Assembly: GCA_031265635.1 (NCBI GenBank)
Contig: JAISCK010000180.1
Span: 1-8,221, forward strand
Length of the DNA: 8,221 nucleotides
Source of the DNA: Spirochaetaceae bacterium
GTDB taxonomy: Bacteria > Spirochaetota > Spirochaetia > Treponematales > Breznakiellaceae
Direction: 5' to 3'
The position numbers and the translations under genes were made by a program. Of the stretch, positions 1 through 7,199 are shown piece after piece. The notes under the pieces are model-generated. The model did not search any database, was not told where the DNA came from, and saw only the letters and a program-made list of their open reading frames with translations. Each line of letters starts with the position of its first letter. The stretch's first letter is position 1.

Positions 1-951
1 CTTGTTCTTGACGCCGCGCGGCGCAGGGATTTTACCGTGCAGCATTCGGGCCAGCATCTTCTTTCGGGAACCATACTAAGGCTCCTGTCCGCGCCTACGG
101 TGTCCATGCATCTGGGCGAAGAATACAATACCATTGATGTTGAACGGGGGGAATTTTCAACCCAGGAACTCCTCTCAGTTGAAGAAGCGGTATCCGGCGC
201 CATTGAGGCTGACTTTCCCATAATCATACATCTGTGCCCGCCCGAAGACCTGCGTTCCTTTCCGCTCCGCAAGACGCCTCCCCAGGGCGAGGAACTTGTC
301 AGGGTGGTAGAAATCCGGGGCTGTGATTTTTCGCCCTGCTGCGGCACCCACTGTTCCTCGACCGGCGGCATAGGCATGCTCCGCGTACTGGGCGCGGAAA
401 AATACAAGGGCATGACCCGCGTTACCTTTATTGCCGGGCGACGGGTCCTCGTTGACAGCCGCCGCCAGAGGCATGAGGCTGATATTGTTTCGCGGGCGCT
501 GAAGATACCGGTAAACGGAATCGCCGCCGGCGTCCTTGCCCTGAACGAGCGCTGCAAGGACATGGAGAAAAAACTTTCCGCCCTCAAAAACGCCGATGCC
601 CGGCGCGAAGCGGAAGACCTGCTCAGGGACGCGCCGCCGCAAGGCGCCCTGATACGGCGGCTCTACGCCGCTCATGACATGGAAGACGTGCTCCTCATAG
701 GCAGGACGGCGCAGAAGAAGACCGCCGCCGTGCTGCTCCTTGCTTCGGAACCGGACGGAAAATTCGCCGCGCTGTGTTCAAAAAAGGGCGTTGACATAAA
801 GGCCCTGATAGGGGAAACCTGTGGAACCTACGGCGTCCAGGGCGGCGGCGGGGGCGGATTTTTTCAGGGCCTCCTGCCTCCTGTTGAGACGCGCCAAATT
901 TTCCTCGATGAACTGAGCCGTAAACTGTCCGCGCTATCTTTTATTTCCTAA
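1..951 (+). CDS. AlaX-type alanyl-tRNA editing protein, C-terminal part (5' end outside window)
   Basis: The frame is open from base 1 to a TAA at 949-951, giving about 316 residues. The upstream part, probably a beta-barrel domain of roughly 70-90 residues, is outside the window; the internal GTG at 37 is not a credible start because it would cut off the conserved sequence just before the zinc motif. Seen: HSGQH (window codons 15-19) fits the HxxxH zinc motif of the AlaRS/AlaX editing site, and CCGTH (codons 113-117) supplies the CxxxH half, followed by STGGIG and a KGMTRVTFIAGRR stretch typical of the second additional domain. A charged helical linker follows (about codons 181-208), then a DHHA1-like tail with a six-Gly run (about codons 278-290). 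Known for the family: hydrolysis of Ser or Gly wrongly attached to tRNA-Ala, in the cytoplasm. A full AlaRS C-terminus is the main alternative, since the spacing to the end is similar, but the sequence after the CxxxH motif looks more like stand-alone AlaX. Confidence 0.85.
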   Translation, partial: LVLDAARRRDFTVQHSGQHLLSGTILRLLSAPTVSMHLGEEYNTIDVERGEFSTQELLSVEEAVSGAIEADFPIIIHLCPPEDLRSFPLRKTPPQGEELVRVVEIRGCDFSPCCGTHCSSTGGIGMLRVLGAEKYKGMTRVTFIAGRRVLVDSRRQRHEADIVSRALKIPVNGIAAGVLALNERCKDMEKKLSALKNADARREAEDLLRDAPPQGALIRRLYAAHDMEDVLLIGRTAQKKTAAVLLLASEPDGKFAALCSKKGVDIKALIGETCGTYGVQGGGGGGFFQGLLPPVETRQIFLDELSRKLSALSFIS

Positions 952-954
952 CTG

Positions 955-963
955 TGTTATACT
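955..963 (+). promoter_or_regulatory. Possible extended -10 promoter element before the macroglobulin gene
   Basis: TGTTATACT matches an extended -10 (TGn followed by TATACT, five of six to TATAAT). No good -35 hexamer stands 16-18 bases upstream. If used, transcription would begin around 969-971, only a few bases before the ATG at 973, giving an almost leaderless mRNA. This fits the lack of any Shine-Dalgarno-like sequence in the 21-base gap. Alternatively the two genes are simply co-transcribed and the match is chance. Confidence 0.25.
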
Positions 964-972
964 TTTCTTATC

Positions 973-3900
973 ATGTCTCAAAACAAACGCCGGAACTGGC
1001 TTCGCTTTTTTCTGGGTTCATATACCCCTCCGGAATTTCTTCGTGAAATATACCGTTTTTTCGCCGGTGGGAAATGCGGCGAACTGTGCCGGGCTTTCGC
1101 GGATTTCAACAAAAAGAATTTCAAGGCTCACAAGGGCCGCTATATAGCTTCCTCTGTCGCGCTGCTTCTGGCCGCCGGCATGCTTATAGGCTGGCGCATG
1201 ACCGCCGCCCGCCGCCCCCGGCCCATACAGGTTGAGTTTACCTGGTCCGCGCCGGATAACCGCATAGGCGAGGAAGGCCAGGACGGTTTCCGCGAGGAAC
1301 GCCCCCTGACCGTAGAGTTTTACGCTCCGGCGGCCAGGGTAGAGGCATCTGATACGGAGGTCGCGGCGGGTATTACCATCAATCCTCCTGTCGAGGGAAC
1401 CTGGAAGTGGGAAGGCGACAGCTTCCTTGTTTTTACCACGGAGGCAAAATGGGCGCTGGGGCAGAAATACACCGTGAACTTTGCCGGTGATTTTTTTCCT
1501 TCCCATATCAAGGCCAACAGGAGCTTTTCTTTTTCGCTTCCCGGCTTTGAGCTTTCCGACGAAGATGTCCAGTTTTACATAGACCCTGAAAACGACGGCG
1601 TCAGGCGCGTCCTTGCCACGGTCAGGGCAAACTATCCCATAGACCGCCCTTCCCTGGAGCGCAGCATAAGCATAGAGCCTGATATCAGGGCCGATTCCGG
1701 TTCGCTCAAGAAAAGGCTTTATGAGTTTACCGTTGATTACAACGAGACCGGGACAGCGGCCTATATTGTATCCGAAACGCTGGGGCTTCCTGCCAGGCCC
1801 CTGACCATGGTAGTTACCGTAGGGCGGGGCGTCAAGGATGAAAGCGGAGGCAGCGCTTCGACCGCGCAGTTGAAACTGTACGCCGACATTCCAAGCATAA
1901 CCAGTTACGCGCAGGTTGAATCGTCACGGCATGACCTTGTGATGAACCCGAACCAGCTCTACGACCAGGTGCTTATTCTCGCCACCAGGGGAACAATAGA
2001 AGAAAGCGAACTCAGCAAAAACATAGGTCTGTGGGAACTGCCGGTAAACCGGCCTCCTCTTCCGGGCCTCCGGGAGATTGAAAATTACTCCTGGTCTTCG
2101 GTTGACGAGGCGGTTCCCGAAGTCTTAAACTCTTCCCGCAGGGTTGAACTGGAGGCTATTCCCGGCGAACTCCGCTATAATTCGGTTTCGAGTTATAAAT
2201 TCAGCGCCGAAGCCGGGCGTTATGTGTTTTTGCGCATCAATAACGGAACCCGGTTTTACGGCGGCTATGTGCTCAACGAACCCTATGAGGCAATATTCAG
2301 AGTAAAGGAATATCCCAGGGAGCTTGCCATACTGTCGTCAGGCTCCATACTTGCCTATTCGGGGGACAAACGGCTTTCCCTTTTGAGCCGGGGCGTACAG
2401 AATGTCCGCTTTGAGATAGGCCGCGTCAGGCCCGACGACATTAACCATCTGGTGTCCCAGACCAGGGGGGATATTTCAAACATACAGTACAGAAATTACA
2501 CTTTTAACGATTACAATATTACCGAACAGTTTCGGGACACGGCGAGCGTCCCCCTTTCAAGCGGGCGGGATGTCGGTTATTTTTCTTTTGATTTTTCACG
2601 CTATCTTGAAAATATTCCTTCGAGGAATTTAAGGCACGGTCTCTTTATCTTCTCGGTCAAGGAAGATATCGAAAGGCCCGTGTATCAGGACAGGCGGCTC
2701 ATTGTCGTTACCGATCTGGGTTTCTTTGTAAAGGTCAATACCGACGGAACCAGGGATGTCTTTGTCCAGTCCATCGCCACAGGCGGTCCGGTAGACGGCG
2801 CCCAGCTTACCGTGCTTGGCCTCAACGGGAATCCGGTGTTCAGCGCCTATACCGGGCCCGACGGCCATGTGCGGGTTCCCAATCTCCAGGACTACAAGAA
2901 TGACCGCGTTCCCACGGTTTTTACCGTGCGGAGGGGCGAGGACCTTTCCTTTATGCCCTACAGTCCCACAGGCCGGAATCTTGATTATTCTTCCTTTGAT
3001 GTGGGCGGGATACAGGGCGCGAGCGACCCGAAAACTCTCAGGGCCTTCCTGTTCTCCGACCGGGGGCTGTACCGCCCCGGCGACGAGGTGCGCATAGCCA
3101 TGGCGGTCAAGTCGGGCGACTGGACGGTCAACCTCGAAGGCACGCCCCTTGAATGTAAAGTTACCGATCCCCGGGGCGCGGAAATTTACAACAGGCGCAT
3201 AAGCCTTTCTTCCGAGGGCGTTGAGGAAGTACGGTTCAGCACCCAGGAATGGTCTCCCACCGGAACCTATACCACATCGTTATACGTCATACGGGAGCGG
3301 GACAGAAGGGAAGAGAGGGTTTTTCTCGGTTCCGTTACTGTCAAGGTAGAAGAATTCCTTGCCGACACCCTCAATGTGCAGGCCGCCTTTAATCCCCTGC
3401 CGGGAAGCGGCTGGATAGCCCCGTCGGAACTTTCCGCCCTGGTTACTGTGCGGAACCTCTTCGGGACCCCGGCGGCGGGCAACGAGGTAAAGGCCCAGAT
3501 AAATCTTGTTCCTTCCCGCCAGTATTTCCGCGAGTACCGGGACTACAGTTTCGCTGACCCCTTTTTAACCGGAAAAAGCTACCAGGAATTCCTGGGAAGC
3601 CGCACTACAGACAGCGACGGGAAAGTGTCTTTCGGCCTGGACCTTTCAAAATTTGAAAAGGCTACCTATAGTCTTACCTTTTACACCGAAGCCTTTGAAA
3701 AGGGAAGCGGCCGCAATGTGGCCGCCGAAACCTCCGTGTACGTGAGCCCCCTTCCGTACCTCATCGGCTACAGGAGCGACGGAAGCCTCGGCTATATTCA
3801 GCAGGACGCTTCCAGGATGGTTTCCCTCATCGCCATTGACAGCAATGCCGAAAAAACCACCGCCGGGGACCTGACCTTTTCCCTTGTGGAACTGCGTTAT

Positions 3901-6828
3901 GTGTCAGCCCTGGTGCTTGAACCGGGCGGGATATACAAGTACCAGTCTGTTCAAAAGGAATATCCTGTCTCGCAGGAAACGATTACCGTTCCCCCGCAGG
4001 GCCTTGAATACCGCCTGCCGTCTTCACAGCCCGGAGAATACCGGCTGGTTATTTCGGGTCCCGACGGGCTTGAATATAACCGGCTTGCCTTTACCGTGGC
4101 CGGGCAGCAGAATTTGCAGCGCAGCCTTAACCGTACCGCCCGGCTTGACATCACCCTTGACAAGGCGGACTATGCCCCCGGCGAAACAATGGAACTCATG
4201 ATCAAGGCTCCCTACGAAGGAGCGGGGCTCATCACCGTAGAACGGGACAGGGTCTACGGCTATAAATGGTTCCGGTCCACCGGGGAAACGACAGTCCAGA
4301 CCATCACCATGCCCGCGGACCTTGAGGGCAACGGTTATGTGAATGTGCAGTTTGTCCGCTCCCAGGATTCGCCTGAAATCTTCATGTCCCCCCTGAGTTA
4401 CGGCGCGGTTCCCTTCTCGGTAAGCAGGGAAAACCGTACCACGGAGATAAGCCTCGACTTCCCCAGGGAAGCGAAGCCGGGGGAAGATTTTGTCATCAAA
4501 TACGCCGCTTCCCGTCCGGGGAAGATTATCGTCTACGCCGTTGACGAGGGCATATTGCAGCTTGCCGGGTATCACACCCCGGACCCCCTGGGTTTCTTTT
4601 TCAGGAAACAGGCCCTGGAAGTGCGCACGGCACAGATACTGGATATGGTATTGCCCAAGTATTCCGTGGTCCGTTCCATGGGCGGCATGGGAGGCGGCGC
4701 GGGCGCGGAAGCCCTTAACCGCAACCTTAATCCCTTTAAGCGAAAACAGTACGAGCCTGTGGCCTACTGGTCGGGCATCATTGACGCCGGCAGAACCGCG
4801 CGGGAACTTTCGTACCGTATTCCCGATTACTTTAACGGGACTCTCAGGGTTATGGCCGTGGCGGTCTCAGGCGACTCTGTGGGCGCCGCCGAGGACCGTT
4901 CTCTCATACGGAGCACCTTCATCATAAGTCCCAACGCCCCCATGACCGCTTCGCCGGGGGACGAATTCGAGCTTTCCCTTACCGTAACGAATAACTGGAA
5001 GGGCTCAGGCGAAAACGCGCGGGTGCGCCTCAGGGCCGCTCCCTCTCCCCACCTCGCCATATCAGGCCGCGGCGAATTCGACCTTGTCATACCCGAAGGC
5101 GCCGATACCACCCTTGCCATACCCGTCAGGGCGGCCGGTCCCCTGGGCGCGGCGGAAATACGCTTTACCGCGTCGGGAGGAACCGAAGGCGCGCCGGGCT
5201 ACGAAGTCTCAGGCCTTTCAGCCTATATGAGCATACGGCCCGCCGTGCCCTACCGCGTCTCGCTCAGTTCCGGCGTTATGCGGAACAGAACCGTAGAGCT
5301 TCCTGTTGAACGGAAACTTTACGATGAATTCCACACCAGGGATGTTTCCCTCTCGTATCTGCCCCTGGGCATTTCACGGGGCCTCAAATTCTTCCTTGAT
5401 AATTACCCCTACGGCTGTTCGGAACAGCTTATCAGCGCCGCCTTCCCCTTCCTGTACCAGGAGCTTTTCAGGGAGCTGAAGTTTTCCCGGGAGGAGGCCG
5501 ATGAGGCGGTGTACCGGGTTATAGGCATACTCCAGGCGCGGATGAAGGAAAACGGCAGCATAGGCATGTGGACGGCCAATACGGACGCCGATCCTTTTAT
5601 CACGGTTTACGCCGCGCATTTCCTTACCGAGGCGAAGAACCGGGGCTACTATGTGGCGCCTTCCGTAATGGAGCGCATGCTGCAGGCGGCGCGGGACCTT
5701 GCGTCCTCCCAGGAACATTCGCTTTACAGGCTCACAAGCCGCGCCTACGCTGTGTATGTACTTACCCTTAACGAAATTGTTACAACGCCGCTCGTTGAGT
5801 CGCTCAAGGCGGACATGGCCCGCTACAACAGGGAGGCCGAGACCGAACTGCCCGGCCTTTTCCTTGCCGGATCTTATGCCCTTTTGCGGCGCGACATAGA
5901 CGCCTTTGCGCTGGCTGAAAAAATAAAATGGACCATGCGTTTTGACGATTCGGTACATTACTTTGACGAACTGCTTTATGATTCCCTGTACCTTTCGGTC
6001 ACCGCCAGACACTTTCCCCGGAGACTCAGGGAGGTATCCGAGACCCTTCTCAGTTCCATGGCCGGCCGGCTCGAAAACCAGCGCTATACAACCCTCTCGG
6101 CGAATTTTGCCCTCATGGCGGTGGACGCCTATCTCAAAGCGGTTCCCGGCGTAACAAACGGACGATTCGCGGCGCGGGAAATTCTCAACAACGGCCAGAG
6201 GCGCGATCTGGTGTTTGCCCCCGGCGTTACCGGAGGGCCTGCCGCTCCCGGAGCGGGCGGCGCAAGCCAGGCCGCTTCAACAGGCGCCCTGTTCAGCGCT
6301 TCTTTTTCCGGCGAGGCGGGAAAGATTCAGATAGAAAACCGCGACGCTCTTAACCTCTTTTACCAGATAACACAGGGCGGCTTTGAACTCGAAATTCCCG
6401 GAACGGAAATAAAAAATAATCTTGAAGTGTACAGGGAGTTTCTCAATGACTCAGGTGAGGCCGTTGATTCGGTCGAGGCAGGCGGCGTAGTAACGGTCAA
6501 GGTGAATTTCAGGACCACCAACAACAAGACCGTCTCCAACCTGGCCCTTGTGGACCTTCTTCCCGCCGGCCTTGAGGCGGACATAGAATCGGTGCGCGGA
6601 TCGGCCGCCGGTCAGTCCGGCCGCTGGCGTCCCGATTATGTGGACGTGCGGGAAGACCGCATTGTCGTCTATGGAACGGCAAGCCCCCAGGTTGCGAGTT
6701 TCAGTTACCGGGCCAGGGCCATTAATCCGGGGACCTTTACCGTGCCGCCCCTCTTTGCCGAAGCCATGTACGACAAAAGCGTGTGGGCCATGCGGCCCCA
6801 GGCTCCCCTTGTGGTACGGAAAGAATAG
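973..6828 (+). CDS. Bacterial alpha-2-macroglobulin, thioester type, membrane-anchored
   Basis: The 1951-residue product resembles E. coli YfhM/ECAM (about 1650 residues) but is longer. Residues 1-56 are basic and contain two Cys; 57-75 form one hydrophobic helix followed by RMTAARRPRP, so a signal anchor with the bulk in the periplasm is inferred; there is no lipobox. From about 83 there is a chain of macroglobulin (MG) beta domains: an MG1-like one (83-175), one opening with VTDLGFFVKV (about 579-645), and the A2M_N signature DRGLYRPGD (696-704). The bait-region domain starts near ADYAPGE (1065-1071) and includes VDEGIL (1190-1195); a Gly/Met-rich bait-like loop with KRK at 1256-1258 follows. 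The A2M core begins near AYWSGII (1264). The thioester motif CSEQ is at 1482-1485 in an alpha-helical domain (about 1455-1750). An Ala/Gly linker (about 1750-1776) leads to a C-terminal MG10-like domain. Only four Cys are visible (35, 39, 728, 1482), so the thioester Cys has little competition for disulphides. Role by family: trapping attacking proteases in the envelope. ATG 973 is the only plausible start, because an in-frame TAA lies at 949; no Shine-Dalgarno is seen. No pbpC is adjacent. Confidence 0.95.
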   Translation: MSQNKRRNWLRFFLGSYTPPEFLREIYRFFAGGKCGELCRAFADFNKKNFKAHKGRYIASSVALLLAAGMLIGWRMTAARRPRPIQVEFTWSAPDNRIGEEGQDGFREERPLTVEFYAPAARVEASDTEVAAGITINPPVEGTWKWEGDSFLVFTTEAKWALGQKYTVNFAGDFFPSHIKANRSFSFSLPGFELSDEDVQFYIDPENDGVRRVLATVRANYPIDRPSLERSISIEPDIRADSGSLKKRLYEFTVDYNETGTAAYIVSETLGLPARPLTMVVTVGRGVKDESGGSASTAQLKLYADIPSITSYAQVESSRHDLVMNPNQLYDQVLILATRGTIEESELSKNIGLWELPVNRPPLPGLREIENYSWSSVDEAVPEVLNSSRRVELEAIPGELRYNSVSSYKFSAEAGRYVFLRINNGTRFYGGYVLNEPYEAIFRVKEYPRELAILSSGSILAYSGDKRLSLLSRGVQNVRFEIGRVRPDDINHLVSQTRGDISNIQYRNYTFNDYNITEQFRDTASVPLSSGRDVGYFSFDFSRYLENIPSRNLRHGLFIFSVKEDIERPVYQDRRLIVVTDLGFFVKVNTDGTRDVFVQSIATGGPVDGAQLTVLGLNGNPVFSAYTGPDGHVRVPNLQDYKNDRVPTVFTVRRGEDLSFMPYSPTGRNLDYSSFDVGGIQGASDPKTLRAFLFSDRGLYRPGDEVRIAMAVKSGDWTVNLEGTPLECKVTDPRGAEIYNRRISLSSEGVEEVRFSTQEWSPTGTYTTSLYVIRERDRREERVFLGSVTVKVEEFLADTLNVQAAFNPLPGSGWIAPSELSALVTVRNLFGTPAAGNEVKAQINLVPSRQYFREYRDYSFADPFLTGKSYQEFLGSRTTDSDGKVSFGLDLSKFEKATYSLTFYTEAFEKGSGRNVAAETSVYVSPLPYLIGYRSDGSLGYIQQDASRMVSLIAIDSNAEKTTAGDLTFSLVELRYVSALVLEPGGIYKYQSVQKEYPVSQETITVPPQGLEYRLPSSQPGEYRLVISGPDGLEYNRLAFTVAGQQNLQRSLNRTARLDITLDKADYAPGETMELMIKAPYEGAGLITVERDRVYGYKWFRSTGETTVQTITMPADLEGNGYVNVQFVRSQDSPEIFMSPLSYGAVPFSVSRENRTTEISLDFPREAKPGEDFVIKYAASRPGKIIVYAVDEGILQLAGYHTPDPLGFFFRKQALEVRTAQILDMVLPKYSVVRSMGGMGGGAGAEALNRNLNPFKRKQYEPVAYWSGIIDAGRTARELSYRIPDYFNGTLRVMAVAVSGDSVGAAEDRSLIRSTFIISPNAPMTASPGDEFELSLTVTNNWKGSGENARVRLRAAPSPHLAISGRGEFDLVIPEGADTTLAIPVRAAGPLGAAEIRFTASGGTEGAPGYEVSGLSAYMSIRPAVPYRVSLSSGVMRNRTVELPVERKLYDEFHTRDVSLSYLPLGISRGLKFFLDNYPYGCSEQLISAAFPFLYQELFRELKFSREEADEAVYRVIGILQARMKENGSIGMWTANTDADPFITVYAAHFLTEAKNRGYYVAPSVMERMLQAARDLASSQEHSLYRLTSRAYAVYVLTLNEIVTTPLVESLKADMARYNREAETELPGLFLAGSYALLRRDIDAFALAEKIKWTMRFDDSVHYFDELLYDSLYLSVTARHFPRRLREVSETLLSSMAGRLENQRYTTLSANFALMAVDAYLKAVPGVTNGRFAAREILNNGQRRDLVFAPGVTGGPAAPGAGGASQAASTGALFSASFSGEAGKIQIENRDALNLFYQITQGGFELEIPGTEIKNNLEVYREFLNDSGEAVDSVEAGGVVTVKVNFRTTNNKTVSNLALVDLLPAGLEADIESVRGSAAGQSGRWRPDYVDVREDRIVVYGTASPQVASFSYRARAINPGTFTVPPLFAEAMYDKSVWAMRPQAPLVVRKE

Positions 6829-6837
6829 CGGGCTATT
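6824..6837. other. Small palindrome spanning both convergent stop codons
   Basis: AATAGC-GG-GCTATT contains the TAG stop of the macroglobulin gene (6826-6828) on the plus strand and the TAG stop of the small gene (6833-6835) on the minus strand. In RNA it can form about five A/U-rich base pairs with a CGGG or CCCG loop. It lacks a GC-rich stem and a clean U-run, so it is at best a weak two-way terminator; the symmetry may follow simply from two TAG codons facing each other. Confidence 0.25.
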
Positions 6838-7090
6838 TCTCGTGTTTTCCTGTCGGGCTGTGCTTGCAGCCCATGGCGTTTTCGGTCGAACCGCAGTAGG
6901 TGCACTTGTTGCCCCCGTGGCCGTGGATGTGTTTCCGGGTGGGGGTCTGGAGGCATCCGTTGCCGTAAGAAGATGACCCGCAGTAAATGCAGTGTTTTTC
7001 GTCATCGTGGTGTACATGAAGGCCGTTGGTGCTTTTGGGACAGCCGGGACCATAAGCGGTAGAACCGCAAAATTGGCATTTTGTTGCCAT
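6833..7090 (-). CDS. Small protein of three tandem CCCH zinc-binding-like units (85 aa)
   Basis: The product consists almost wholly of three copies of a C-x2-C-x8-C-x7-H unit: C5, C8, C17, H25; C34, C37, C46, H54; C63, C66, C75, H83. The period is exactly 29 residues. Each unit reads roughly CxxCGS followed by a Gly-rich turn and GC; units 1 and 2 share YGxGC, unit 3 is the most diverged (ENAMGC). The linkers are rich in His and charged residues (HHDDEKH, GHGGNK). Four ligands per unit suggest one Zn or other metal ion each, so three per chain; this is inferred from ligand spacing. There is no signal peptide or membrane segment, so it should be cytoplasmic. The ATG at 7088-7090 is fixed by an AGGAG six bases upstream. 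I recall similar CxxCGSxxYGxGC sequences in unnamed bacterial proteins but no assigned function. Nucleic-acid or protein binding, or metal storage, are all possible. It is convergent with the macroglobulin gene (4-base gap) and lies downstream of the receptor gene on the same strand. Confidence 0.88.
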   Translation of the reverse strand: MATKCQFCGSTAYGPGCPKSTNGLHVHHDDEKHCIYCGSSSYGNGCLQTPTRKHIHGHGGNKCTYCGSTENAMGCKHSPTGKHEK

Positions 7091-7096
7091 ACATTT

Positions 7097-7101
7097 CTCC
7101 T
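7097..7101 (-). promoter_or_regulatory. Shine-Dalgarno site of the CCCH mini-protein gene
   Basis: On the minus strand AGGAG, within GAGGAG, stands six bases before the ATG at 7090. This is the best ribosome binding site in the window and decides the start. An overlapping out-of-frame ATG lies four bases before the chosen one but is too close to the site. Confidence 0.8.
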
Positions 7102-7121
7102 CTTCAATATATTCTGTTGAA

Positions 7122-7146
7122 CAAGCCTACTATCAAGCCTACTATC
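7122..7146. repeat. 12-base tandem direct repeat, two copies, upstream of the CCCH gene
   Basis: CAAGCCTACTAT occurs at 7122-7133 and again, without mismatch, at 7134-7145; the periodic tract runs one base further to 7146. It sits 31-56 bases upstream of the small gene's start codon, where a promoter or operator would be expected. On the minus strand it contains TTGATA, a fair -35 match, but a -10 at good distance is poor: TATATT is 19 bases away and would start transcription inside the ribosome binding site. It could be a binding site for a regulator or a replication-slippage duplication. Confidence 0.8.
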
Positions 7147-7151
7147 TAGTA
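7140..7151. promoter_or_regulatory. Palindrome TACTA-TC-TAGTA, possible operator half-sites
   Basis: A perfect five-base inverted repeat with a two-base centre overlaps the end of the second 12-base repeat. The TACTAT element therefore occurs twice directly and once as an inverted arm (TAGTA) in about 25 bases. In the rest of the 109-base gap between the receptor stop (7200) and the small gene I see a nine-base TTACAGTAA palindrome at 7173-7181 but no GC-rich hairpin with a U-run that would end the receptor transcript. Function as an operator is inference only. Confidence 0.3.
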
Positions 7152-7199
7152 TCGGTATTGGCTTTTGGTTTCCTTACAGTAAACATCCGCAGGGAAGGT

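Noticed and set aside
175..675. 166-residue minus-strand open frame opposite the tRNA-editing gene
   Set aside because: Its product shows no recognisable domain, and the plus strand carries clear editing-domain motifs over the whole stretch; it is a GC-rich antisense shadow.
841..862. G-rich run resembling a simple repeat or G-quadruplex
   Set aside because: It encodes the Gly run expected in the DHHA1-like tail, so codon content explains it.
4024..4575. 183-residue minus-strand open frame inside the macroglobulin gene
   Set aside because: It lies opposite the well-conserved bait-region domain and has no family features or ribosome binding context that I can see.
5374..6012. 212-residue minus-strand open frame opposite the thioester domain
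   Set aside because: The plus frame contains the conserved CSEQ motif and its helical domain; the antisense product is rich in Arg/Gly/His with no motif.
6855..6881. Hairpin GGGCTG-TGCTTG-CAGCCC followed by GTTTTC, possible terminator of the macroglobulin gene
   Set aside because: The stem is only six pairs, the four-T run is separated from it, and the sequence encodes the conserved third CCCH unit on the other strand, which explains it better.
6451..7107. 218-residue minus-strand frame spanning the small gene and the macroglobulin 3' end
   Set aside because: It is the CCCH gene read out of frame, joined to antisense of the macroglobulin; the period-29 Cys/His pattern exists only in the 6833-7090 frame.
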